A stretch of 64,000 bases of DNA from Aquarana catesbeiana (taxonomy: Eukaryota; Chordata; Amphibia; Anura; Ranidae): positions 224,940,645-225,004,644 of the forward strand of contig NC_133324.1 in the NCBI RefSeq assembly GCF_042186555.1. The letters run 5' to 3'. Every line of letters begins with the position of its first letter. The first letter of the stretch is position 1. Below, one piece after another: positions 46,630 through 57,172 of this stretch. The notes under the pieces are model-generated. The model did not search any database and was not told the origin of the DNA. It saw only the letters and a program-made list of their open reading frames with translations. Both the position numbers and the translations under genes were made by a program.

Positions 46630-47287
46630 ATGGCATCTCATGGCAAAGAACTCTCTGAAGATCTGAAAAAAAGAATTGTTACTCTACATAAAGATGGCCT
46701 AGGCTATAAGAAGATTGCCAAGACCCAGAAACTGAGCTGCAGCACAGTGGCCAAAACCATACAGTGGTTTAACAGGACAGGTTCCACTCAGAACAGGCCT
46801 TGCCATAGTTAACCAATGAAGTTGAGTGCACATGCTCAGCGTCATACCCTGATGTTGTCTTTGGGAAATAGATGTATGAGTGCTGCCAGCATTTCTGCAG
46901 AGGTTGAAGGGGTGGGGGGTCAGCCTGTCAGTGCTCAGACCATACGCCACATACTCCATCAAATTGGTCTGCATCGCTGTCGTCCCAGAAGGAAGCCTCT
47001 TCTAAAGATGATGCACAAGAAAGCCTGGAGTTTTCTTAAGACAAGCAGACTAAGGACATGGATTACTGGAACCATGTCCTGTGGTCTAATGAGACCAAGA
47101 TAAATCTATTTGGTTCAGATGGTGTCAAGTGTGTGTGGCGGCAACCAGATGAGGAGTACAAAGACAAGTGTGTCTTGCCTACAGTCAAGCATGGTGGTGG
47201 GAGTGTCATGGTCTTTGGCTCCATGAGTGCTGCCTGCACTGGGGAGCTACAGTTCATTGAGGGAACCATGACTGCCTACATGTACTG
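46630..47287 (+). pseudogene. Tc1 transposase, N-terminal and central part
   Basis: Starts MASHGKELSEDLKKRIVTLH with a helix-turn-helix region (GYKKIAKTQKLSCSTVAKTI), a stop/frameshift near 46805, then SAQTIRHILHQIGLHRC and, after another shift, YWNHVLWSNETKINLFGSDG. The first catalytic D (WSDETK) is N here. The gene is cut at 47287, inside the DDE domain after GELQFIEGTM, by palindromic element 3. The catalytic remainder is at 54065-54404. Confidence 0.88.
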
Positions 47288-49802
47288 AAGGAAAAAAGGG
47301 TGTCTCCTATATGGTGGACTATTAAGGCGCACTAGTTTTACAAAAGATTTTTGTTGAGAGTTGTGAAAGTTTCAAGAAAACATTTATTTAGAAAAATATA
47401 TAGAAAAGTATATATATATAAAATTAAAAACATGGAATGTTCTGACACATCTGCAGTTTTACACCAAAGCATGATAGTATTTGGTAGTATAGTTCAAATG
47501 CAGTAATTTGAGAAAAAAAACTTACAGGTGTTGTGACAGTATGGTTGACATTCCAAAATTTGCATCTTTAAAAACATGCGAGAATATATATGCCTCTCAA
47601 TTTTCCATTCAAGAGACCCCCGATGGCGTAGCTGTGTGCAGACCTGGGAAGAGGCTAGCCGCTGACCCAGTTACCCCCCTCCTCTGTCAAGGGAGGGATA
47701 CCTGAACAGGGGGACGGGGAGGCCCGAAGACACACTGGGTTCGGGAAAAAGGGGAAACCCTGTAAAGTATAGACAAAAAGTCCATAAAAATGTATGGATC
47801 TAATGTGTATATAATAAGTATAAAATAATTGTTTAAAAAAATTTTGTACCTGTTGATGATAGAGTAGTTTCTACGAAGAGCAGATGAAAAGCATGTAGTC
47901 ACGGCTCTAAAATACATACATATCAAATAGTAAGTATGGGAGTTATAAAGTGATGCCTATACAAAAGAAAACTGCTAATATTTATACCAGCATAAAGTAT
48001 TAGCAAGCCTCCAACATTGGGAAACCCAAAGTTGTAGGAAGACAAGTAGGAGGTTTTGTCTGTATCTAATATAATTAATGGGGAAGTATTTAATTAATCT
48101 AAACTGATATAGTTCAAAACATAATTATATATAGAATACCTATGTAGTAATCCTAGGCAGTGCTTGTTAGTATGGACATAAGGATCTTATTAGGAAAATA
48201 TGAGCTGGTGAAAGGTCAGAGAGCGTAAACTATCATTTACCTTAGACATGGGTTTGTTGTGACAGCTCGCCTCGACATCCGACCATCGAATGGAGGGGAT
48301 GCGAGGATGAGAGGCCACAGCGGGGTATAAATAATCCTCCCTCCCCAATCAGCTGTTAGCAACACAGCTGATCATGAGGGGGTGGGAGGGATACAGGGTT
48401 TGGAGACCCGGCCCCCCGAGCGGTGTGCGCGCCCACTGGCAGCGCATGTCCATTAGGTGAAGCAAGATGGAGGCCCGGCGCCATGACTGTGCGCCGTAAG
48501 CCTCCATAGTCCCGCCACAGGTTTCCAAGGAAACAGGGTGGCTTTGCGTGCCGGTGTCTTGTCAAATACAGTCCCCTATCATATAGTGTCCTCCCTGTAC
48601 TGCGCAGGCGCAGTACGGAGGACAAATGAGACGCCGAAAGTCTCCGAAGTTTAACAGCTGATCATCAGCTGTACACGGCGCCTGCGCTTTTATTCTCATC
48701 CTATGTCCAGGTTCATTCCCTACTATCCAAGTGGACATAGAGTGAGAATATATAGTTGCCGAGCGCAGCGAGGGTGTGCCAGAAGCGTGGCGAGCGAAGC
48801 GAGCCCGCGAGGGGCCCTCTTACACAGCCATCGCTAAGAAGTGCCGAAGCGCCATGTACAGCTGATGGTCAGCTGATCAACTTCGGACACTTTCGGCATC
48901 TCCTTCTGCTCCGTAGTGCGCAAGCGCTGCGCCTGCGCAGTACGGAGCGGACACTATCCAATAGGAGGACAGTATATGTCAGAACACCGGTCATTAGACC
49001 ACGCCCACACCAACGCAGGAATAAGGATGGTAGGGGAAGGAAAAAAAGCCAGAGTCCTCCCAGTGGAGGATCCGCATCTAGGATGGTATGCTAATAGGCA
49101 CCATGGGGGGTCCCCAAAGGGAAAGCAGAGAGGTTCACTCTGACCTTTCACCAGCTCATGTTTTCCTACTAAGATCCTTATGTCCATACTAACAAGCACT
49201 GCCTAGGATTACTACATAGGTATCTTATATATAATTTTGTTTTGAACTATATCAGTTTAGATTAATTAAATACTTGCCCATTACTTATATTGGATACAGA
49301 CAAAACCTCCTACTTGTCTTCCTACAACCTTGGGTTTCCCAATGTTGGTGGCTTGCTAATACTTTATGCTGGTATAAATATAAGCAGTTTTCTTTTGTAT
49401 AGGCATCACTTTATAACTCCTATACTTACTATTTGATATGTAGGTATTTTAGAGCCGTGACTGCATGCTTTTCATCTGCTCTTTATAGAAACTACTCTAT
49501 CATCAACAGGTACAAAATATTTTTAAACAATTATTTTATACACATTAGATCCATACATGTTTATGGACTTTTTGTCTATACTTTACAGGGTTTCCCCTTT
49601 TTCCCGACCCCAGTGTGTCTTCGGGCCTCCCCTGCCCCCCGTTCAGGTATCCCTCCCTTGACGGAGGAGGGGGTAATTGGGTCAGTGGCTAGCCTCTTCC
49701 CAGGTCTGCACACAGCTCTTGAATGGAAAATTGAGAGGCATATATACTCTCCCATGTTTTTAAAGATGCACTTTTTGGAATGTCAACCATACTGTCACAA
49801 AT

Positions 49803-49964
49803 CAGAGGAGGGAGGAGGAATTTGGGTTACTAGAGCACTGGGCTGACTTTTCATTGGGGTGCAACCTATATGCTAAATACGGTTTGCACTTGAATGGAAG
49901 GGGGTATGCTGTGCTGGGGGAGAGGTTTATGGGAATGCTGGAAGAGTATTTAAACAAGGATTAA
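49803..49964 (+). pseudogene. LINE ORF1 C-terminus (SGNH/esterase-like)
   Basis: 54 codons in one open frame from the 5' truncation to the TAA at 49962-49964. It includes KYGLHLNGRGYAVLGERF, matching the D-G-x-H-L-N box near the end of esterase-type ORF1 proteins in CR1-like LINEs, where the Asp/His pair completes the catalytic triad (the Asp position is Y here). The rest of ORF1 is missing. Confidence 0.65.
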
Positions 49965-50023
49965 GGGGGGAGGGTGAACTAGAATTACATCGGGCAGACA
50001 GGTGAGTTAGGGGTCAGACATTA

Positions 50024-52797
50024 ATGGAGGGTGGAATGGAGATAGATGGGGGGAGGGTTATGGCAGGTGACAAGAAATTTCCCATGTTGCAAACAGCCAT
50101 TGGAAACTATCGTGCCATTTGTACTACTAAAAATGATATGAAAAACACCAGAGCAAAATGTAATAATGCATTAAAGTGTTTGTACACCAATGCCAGAAGT
50201 CTGCCAAGCAAAATAGGTGAGTTGGAAGCTTTGGTGCATGAGGAAAGCTATGATGTAATCTGTATTGCTGAAAATAAGCTTCAATCCTCACATGACTGGG
50301 CTATTAATATTCCTGGCTATGCACTCTTTCGGAGAGACAGGGTAAAAAGGAAAGGTGGCGGGGTCTGTCTCTATGTAAGAAGTGATCTCAAAGCAAGTGT
50401 GAAAGAGGACCTGGTTGATGGAGAGTGTGATGAGTCTGAAACATTATGGGTGTAACTGCATATAGATGGGCATAGTTCAAAGTTAATTATTGGAGTTTGT
50501 TATAGACCACCCAATGTTAGTGAGGAGATGGAGACTCAGCTCCTTGCTGGGACAGTGATAATAATGGGGGATTTTAACTACCCAGAAATTGACTGGAGTA
50601 ATGGCACTGCTAGGACAGTTAAAGGGCAAAAATTTATAAACCTATTACAGGACAATTTTATGGTCCAGTTTATTAAGGCCCCAACTAGGAATGAAGCTAT
50701 GTTGGACCTGGTAATCTCAAACCATACAGAGTTTATTACTAATGTCCAGATAAAGGAACACCTGGGTAGCAGTGATCATAACATGATTTCATTTGATGTT
50801 AGCTATAAACAAGAAATACATACGGGAAAGATAAAAACACTTAACTTCAAGAGAGCAAATTTTCAATGGATGAGGGCTGCTCTTCAGGATTTAGGCTGGG
50901 GGGGAATATTTGCATTGATACACACAGAACAGAAATGGGAATTCTTCAAAAAGACTGTTTGGGACCTCACTGCAAAGTATATTCCCATGGGCAATAAGTT
51001 TAAAAGGCTAAAGTTAAAAAAGCTATCAACAATAAGAAAAGAGCTTTTAAAAAATATAAAAATGAAGGAACACTAGTGTCGTTTAAATGTTACAAAGAAT
51101 TTAACAGAATATGTAAAAGGGAAATCAAGGATGCAAAAATTCAAAACTAATGACAGATTGCAAAAGATAGTAGGACAAACCCCAAAAAATTCTTCAAATA
51201 TATTAATAGTAAAAAGGTCAGGTCTGAGCATGTAGGCCCTTTACAAAATAATTTAGAGTGGGTGACTGGGGACAAAGAGAAGGCAAATGTATTAAATACT
51301 TTCTTCAGCTCTGTGTATACAAAAGAGCATGGGGAAGCTCATGTCCATAATGGGGGTGGTAGTGACACAGCCCCGAATGATCCACAATGGCTCAAAAGTG
51401 ATATGGTCCAGAAATATTTAGACAGAATAAAGGTGGATAAAGCACCTGGACCTGATGGCATCCACCCACGGATCCTAAAAGAATTAAGCTCTGTCATTTC
51501 AAAGCCATTGTATCTAATTTTTAGGGACTCATTAATGACGGGAATGGTACCACTGGATTGGCGCAGGGTGAACGTGGTACCTATATTTAAAAAGGGATCA
51601 AAGTCTTTACCAAGTAACTATAGACCTGTTAGTTTAACTTCTATAGTTGGGAAGATACTGGAACATTTAATAAAAGACCACATAGATGAGTTCTGGCTGG
51701 AAAAAAAAATTTTAAGCAACGAACAGCATGGATTCATGAAAGACAGAAGTTGTCAGACAAACCTGATTTCTTTTTATGAAGAGGTAAGTAAAACCTTGGA
51801 CAGAGGGGTGGCTGTGGACATGGTATACTTGGATTTTGCAAAAGCGTTCGACATAGTTCCCCACACGCGGCTCATGTGTAAGGTAAAGTCTACAGGCTTG
51901 GAAATATCAGTTTGTAAATGGATAGAAAACTGGCTAAAAGACAGAATTCTGAGAGTAGTGGTTAATGATTCTTACTCTGAATGGTCTAAGGTTATCAGTG
52001 GTGTACCCCAAGGTTCAGTGCTGGGACCCTTACTTTTTAATATCTTTACAAATGATATTGGATCTGGGATCAAAAGTAACATTTCTGTCTTTGCAGATGA
52101 CACCAAGCTATGCAGTGGAATAACGTCCTTACAGGATGTCTCCAATTTACAAGCTGACCTCAATGCACTAATTGGGCGACTATGTGGCAGATGAGGTTTA
52201 ATGTTGAGAAATGTAAAGTTATGCACTTGGGGGCTAAGAATATGCATGCATCATACATACTAGGGGGAGTACAACTGGGGGGATCCGTGGTGGAGAAGGA
52301 TCTGGGGGTTTTGGTAGATCATAAGCTCAATAATAGCATGCAATGCCAAGCTGCGGTTTCCAAAGCGAGCAAAGTCCTTTCTTGTATTAAGAGAGGTATG
52401 GACTTCAGAGAGAGATATAATTTTGCTCCTGTTCAAATCATTAGTAAGACCTCATCTGGAATATGCAGTTCAGTTTTGGGCACCAGTTCTCAAAAAGGAT
52501 ATCGGGGAACTGGAGAAAGTGCAGAGAAGGGCAACCAAACTGATAAGAGGCATGGAGGAGCTCAGCTATGAGGAAAGATTAGAGGAACTGAATTTATTCA
52601 CTCTTGAGAAGAGGAGAATAAGGGGGGATATGATAAACATGTTCAAATATATAAGGGGTCCATATAGTGAACTTGGTGTTGAGTTATTCTCTTTACGGTC
52701 ATCCCAGAGGACACGGGGGCACTCTTTGCGTCTAGAGGAAAAGAGATTTGATCTCCAAAGGTTTCTTCACAGTAAGAGCTGTGAAAATGTGGACTAG
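50024..52797 (+). pseudogene. LINE ORF2: APE endonuclease and reverse transcriptase
   Basis: Would nick target DNA and prime reverse transcription there. Endonuclease motifs: YTNARSLPSK, DVICIAENKL, GYALFRRDR, GGGVCLYVRSD (50200-50390), then MGDFNYPEIDW and LGSSDHNMISFDV (50560-50805). RT motifs: KAPGPDGIHPRILKEL, NYRPVSLTS, QHGFMKDRSCQTN, YLDFAKAFDIVPH, GVPQGSVLGPLLFNIF and the catalytic FADD in SVFADDTKL (51440-52110). C-terminal: RPHLEYAVQFWAPVLKKD, SYEERLEELNLFTLEKRR. Breaks: in-frame TAA at 50453-50455, frameshifts at 51077-51260 and near 52190, and another near 52420. Otherwise nearly full length (about 920 codons). Confidence 0.92.
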
Positions 52798-53495
52798 ACT
52801 CCCTCCAGAGGTGGTTCTGGCCAGCTCAGTAGATTGCTTTAAGGAAGGCCTGGATACTTTCCTAAATGTACATAATACAACTTGTTACTAACATTTATAG
52901 GTAAAGTTGATCCAGGGAAAATCCGATTGCCTCTTTGGGGATCAGGAAGGAATTTTTTCCCCTGCTGTAGCAAATTGGAGAATGCTCTGCTGGGGTTTTT
53001 TGCCTTCCTCTGGATCAACTGAGGGTATAAAATTGGGTATATTGGATTGTACGATGTTTTTTATTTGATTTAGTTATTGTTTTTAAGGTTGAACTGGATG
53101 GACTTGTGACTTTTTTCAGCCTGACTAACTATGTAACTATGTAACACCTGTAAGTTTTTTTTTCTCAAAAAAAGTTTTTTTTTCTCAAATTACTGCATTT
53201 GAACTATACCCTATACTACCAAATACTATCATGCTTCTAGAAATATGTTTTTTTCTTGCTTATACCCCTGAAGCGCGTCGGGTGCAAGAAACCGTAAACT
53301 GTATTGTATATTTCTGTATCGATGGTGTAAAACTGCAGATGTGTCAGAACATTCCATGTTTTTAATTTTATATATATACTTTTCTATATATTTTTCTAAA
53401 TAAATGTTTTCTTGAAACTTTCACAACTCAACAAAAATCTTTTGTAAAATTAGTGTGCCTTAAAAGTCCACCATATAGGGGACCCCCTTTTTTTC

Positions 53496-53920
53496 TTCAG
53501 TACATGTTGGCAGTACATGTTGGTTCCCTCAATGAACTGTAGCTCCCCAGTGCAGGCAGCACTCATGGAGCCCCAGACCATGACACTTCCACCACCATGC
53601 TTGACTGTAGGCAAGACACACTTGTCTTTGTACTCCTCACCTGGTTGCCGCCACATACGCTTGACACCATCTGAACCAAATAGATTTATCTTGGTCTCAT
53701 CAGACCACAGGACATGGTTCCAGTAATCCATGTCCTTAGTCTGCTTGTCTTCAGCAAACTGCGGGCTTTCTTGTGCATCATCTTCAGAAGAGGCTTCCTT
53801 CTGGGATGACAGCCATGCAGACCAATTTGATGGAGTATGTGGCGTATGGTCTAGGCACTGACAGGCTGACCCCCCACCCCTTCAACCTCTGCAGCAATGC
53901 TGGCAGCACTCATACATCTA
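53496..53920 (-). pseudogene. inverted duplicate of a Tc1 transposase segment
   Basis: Reverse-complement copy of 46869-47290. On minus it reads YWNHVLWSDETKINLFGSDG through GELQFIEGTN, and it includes the junction between Tc1 and the left end of palindromic element 3. It keeps the catalytic D that the left copy has lost. It lies between two copies of the arm end (53428-53499 and 53921-53985). Confidence 0.88.
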
Positions 53921-54064
53921 CAAAAATCTTTTGTAAAACTAGTGTGCCTTAAGTCCACCATATAGGGGACCCCCTTTTTTCCTTCTTTTTAGAATACTGG
54001 ATGTAGCACCACCCATTGCTCAATATGACTGGCCTAACAATAATTCTTCCGCCAACATGTACTG

Positions 54065-54404
54065 TGACATACTGAAGTAGAGCATGATCCACTCCCTTCA
54101 GAGACTGGGCCGCAGGGCAGTATTCCAACATGATAACGACCCCAAACACACCTCCAAGACGACCACTGCCTTGCTAAAGAACCTGAGGGTAAAGGTGATG
54201 GACTGGCCAAGCCTGTCTCCAGACCTAAACGCTATTGAGCATCTGTGGGGCATCTTCAAAAGGAAGGTGGAGGAGCTCAAGGTCTATAACTTCCACCGGC
54301 TCTGTGATGTCGTCATGGAGGAGTGGAAGAGGACTCCAGTGGCAACCTGTGAAGCTCTGGTAAACTCCATGCCCAAGAGGGTTAAAGGCAGTGCTGAAAA
54401 ATAA
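54065..54404 (+). pseudogene. Tc1 transposase, C-terminal part
   Basis: Continues the split gene: RRAVFQHDNDPKHTSKTTTA (second catalytic D), then SLSPDLNAIEHLWGIFKRK (catalytic E), then VVMEEWKRTPVATCEALVNS and a stop at 54402-54404. The spacing of D and E fits the DD34E pattern. A TAG lies just upstream (near 54080, TGAAGTAGAGC, normally CAG), so this part is also damaged. Confidence 0.9.
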
Positions 54405-54671
54405 TGGTGGCCACACAAAGAATTGACACTTTGGTCCCAATTTGGACATTTTCACTAAGGGATGTACTCACTTTTGTTGCCAGCGGTTTAGACATTAATG
54501 GCTGTGTGTTGAGTTATTTTGAGGGGGCAGCAAATGTACACTGTTATACAAGCTGTACACTCACTACTTTACATTGTAGCAAAGTGTCATTTCTTCAGTG
54601 TTGTTGTCACATGAAAAGATATAATAAAATATTTACAAAAATGTGAGGGGTGCACTCACTTTTGTGAGATA

Positions 54672-54674
<3 letters not shown>

Positions 54675-54724
<50 letters not shown>
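54675..54724. repeat. (AT)n microsatellite
   Basis: About 25 AT units starting directly at the Tc1 right end. It was probably seeded by the TA target site. Confidence 0.95.
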
Positions 54725-54728
<4 letters not shown>

Positions 54729-54879
54729 TGTATGTTCAGGTATATGTGCACAATTCCACCAGGATGCCTATCAGGCCCTTTGCTGATAATATCTGTTTGT
54801 ACGTTGAATGTATGTATTGTAATTAATCACCTCTAATATAAAGGATGTATTGTACTGTTGTGCATCTATATACTTATGG

Positions 54880-56546
54880 TTAACTACTTGAAGACCAGGC
54901 TTTTTCTGGCACTTTTTGTTTACAAGTGTAGTACCCTCTAGTGTGCTAGAAGGATAGTGTATGTTTTTTTTTGTGAAAGTAGGTATATTTCCAGGCTTGG
55001 CTAGCAGCCAAGCCTGGGTATGTTTTGATCTGGGTTGGGAGTGACTCAGAGTGGAGCTGGGTGACTCACAGCCAGCATCACCAAGACCTCACACTTCTTT
55101 CCAAAATGTTGTAGTGTTTTCTGGAAGGGAAGGAGGAGAGGGTAGGTGGTGCTGTCTGGGGTGTTCTAAGGAGCCCTGACCAATCCCCAATCTGGATTGG
55201 CAGGGGGCAGGTCTCCTTAAATACATAGGGTCAGCCCAGCTTGGGAGGAGTTGTTCTGGAGGAAACTGGAGATGGAGTGCTAGGCTGTCATCATCTTTGA
55301 GGGAGCTCCCCAGTCTGGGGGGGGGGGTGACCTTTGACCTGGGGCTTGAGTGCAGACAGGACCCTTCTCCAGACACATGGAGGTGTCCTGGACAGATTGG
55401 ACAGGAGCAAGAGGACAGTGGGAGAGCACTGCCAGGCAAAGCCTCCAGGAGATGAAAAACAGGTCACAGCCAAGAGGGCTGGTGAGTGTCATACAGTTGA
55501 GAGATCTGGGAGGCACACCTGAGAGGACTGGGAGCGTGCAGTCTGAGATGGGTGCAGAGCCAGAGTACTGGACTGGGGTGTCATAGGCAGTGGAGAGAGG
55601 CATCTGCAGCTATGAGGCCTGGCAGGGCCCGAAGATGTGGTACTAGGCTCAGTAGCCACATGGACAGATAGCACTGGGACTATCTACAATTTTGCTAGAC
55701 TAAAGGGGCCCCGCGGTCCCTGCCTGCAAAGGGCATTCACCTTAGGCCTGGCTGAGTCAGTGTCAGGCCTATAAATCAGTGCTAGCTGGTCTGGGATATG
55801 CAAGCAAGTGATGTGCTGGAGGTGTTGAGGAGAGATAGTCTGCAGGCAAGTGATGTGCTGGAGTTGGAGTTGGAGATTGGAGTTGCATATACTGGAGGTG
55901 TATATAATCGGTCCCATATATATTGTTCTGCAAATCAGATTGGGCATCTCATTTCATCTCAAGTTTATTCCCCTCAGTAAAAATAAAGTTCAAGGACTGG
56001 TTTTCTGCCTGAGGGTAAATGAAAAGTGTGTGCCTGGCTGGGCAGGGTGACAGACGGACTACAACACTCAGCAGCCCTCAAGAGGGTACAGCTACACAAG
56101 TTTAAATCAGTATTTTTTGCTAGAAAATTACTTATAACCCCCAAACATTATACATTTTTTTTTAGCTGAGAACCTAGGGAATAAAATGGTGGGTTTTGCA
56201 ATTTTTTATGCCACATGGTATTTGCCCCGCGGTTTTTCAAACACAGTTTTTGAGAAAAAATTGCACTTTCTTAAAATTTCAATGCAAAGAAACACAATAC
56301 ACAACCCAATTTGTTTGTAAAATATAAAAGATGATGTCACGCTGAGTAAATAGATACCAAACATGTCCCACTTTAAAATTGTGCACGCCCACACAATGGC
56401 GACAAACAAGGTAAATTTTACTATCCAAAGGCGATGCTTTAAAAGCCTTTAGACATACAGAGGAGGTCTAGTGCAAGGCATCAATCCGGTACAACCAGTT
56501 GAAGTCAAATGACATACAGGTACGTGATTTGGTGGCAAGTGGTTAA
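54880..56546 (+). mobile_element. second-family TTAA element hosting a solo LTR
   Basis: Starts TTAACTACTTGAAGACCAGG and ends GGTGGCAAGTGGTTAA, with TTAA on both sides and inverted CTACTTG / CAAGTGG. Interior text (GAAAATTACTTATAACCCCC, GAGTAAATAGATACCAAACA) differs from copies A-D. Removing the LTR leaves about 490 bp. Non-coding. Confidence 0.8.
54927..56096 (+). mobile_element. solo LTR, 1.17 kb, 4-bp TSD
   Basis: Starts TGTAGTACCCTCTAGTG and ends AAGAGGGTACAGCTACA. An exact CAAG duplication flanks it (54923-54926, 56097-56100), and joining the flanks restores TTTACAAGTTTAAATCAG of the host element. Carries GCCCTGACCAATC shared with the 31340 LTR and AATAAA at 55981. The short open frames inside have no retroviral motifs. 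Confidence 0.87.
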
Positions 56547-57164
56547 TGTTATATGCTGGTTGCAGTAGTTCTTCTGCTTCCAGTTACTTTGTATAGGTTC
56601 ATTTCCCAGGAAGAGAATGTCCTCTGTTCATAGAAGGCCTATCCTAGGTGGAGCCACTGTCAATTTTATTATTAATCCTATTCTTCCACTTAGCGAAGGT
56701 TCTGGTTCTCCTATTTACCTATAGGTTTAGCGCCAAATCGTGTTTGAGGAAGGCCATTTCTCATATCTCCCCCACTCCCTCCCAAAAAAGACGGGTTACA
56801 GCTGTTTTATTGTTTGCTGCATGTAACTGTAAATGTGAAGAAACATACTAAAATAAAAAATGTGAAATAAAATAGATCAATATGCTGAGGACTATTGGGA
56901 ATACAATACATACAGGTAATAAGATATCATATTTTTATCAATAATGGCCCTTTATAGCTAAAACGCACTGGGTAGGGATGAGTGAACTTGTCTTTGTTTT
57001 CCCTGCAATGTCAGTAAAAATCAGAAGTCTTGAAAAATGTCTGAGAAAAAACAAGGGAAGGGAAGGGGAGGGAAGGGGAGGGGAGGGGAGGCAAAATAAA
57101 GGTGATTTTGGATTACTATTATGGATGCAATGGGCTTGTGTCGATGTTGTCTGTTTGAAACACT
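56547..57164. other. no recognised feature
   Basis: Contains a GGGAAGGGGAGGG purine run (57054-57092). Nothing else supported. Confidence 0.3.
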
Positions 57165-57172
57165 CCCTAGGT

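Larger units (their letters stand above)
49801..53144 (+). mobile_element. CR1/L2-type LINE, 5'-truncated, inserted in the right arm
   Basis: Contains the end of ORF1, all of a damaged ORF2, and a 3' UTR of about 350 bp ending GACTAACTATGTAACTATGT. The left palindrome arm (47525-47545) preserves the uninterrupted site, so both ends are set to within about 2 bases, with no clear TSD. Order of events: palindrome first, LINE second. Domain order (SGNH-type ORF1 end, APE endonuclease, RT) and the 3' end fit the CR1/L2 group of the Jockey superfamily. Confidence 0.9.
47288..54050 (+). mobile_element. palindromic element 3 (14-bp TSD) in Tc1
   Basis: Flanked by GCCTACATGTACTG (47274-47287) and GCCAACATGTACTG (54051-54064), 13 of 14 identical; the Tc1 family normally has this site once. 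Left arm 47288-48222; right arm 49134-49800 plus 53145-53499, interrupted by a LINE. The loop 48223-49133 is GC-rich and itself partly palindromic (GTACTGCGCAGGCGCAGTAC at 48597-48616). After the right arm come an inverted Tc1 piece (53496-53920), a second copy of the arm end (53921-53985) and a tail of about 65 bases present only on the right. The right arm has CCCCTGAAGCGCGTCGGGTG and AAATAAATG. No own protein recognised. Confidence 0.8.
46259..54674 (+). mobile_element. Tc1-type transposon, split by a 6.8-kb insertion
   Basis: The left TIR starts CAGTATCTCACAAAAGTGAG after TA (46257-46258). The right end is CTCACTTTTGTGAGATACT at 54655-54673, where the outermost bases merge with an AT repeat, so the right TA cannot be read. 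Subterminal text such as ACACACAGCCATTAATG (left) and CATTAATGGCTGTGTGT (right) is inverted as expected. Removing 47288-54064 (the insertion plus one TSD copy) leaves an element of about 1.6 kb, normal for the family. Closely similar Tc1 elements occur in many fish and frogs. Confidence 0.88.
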
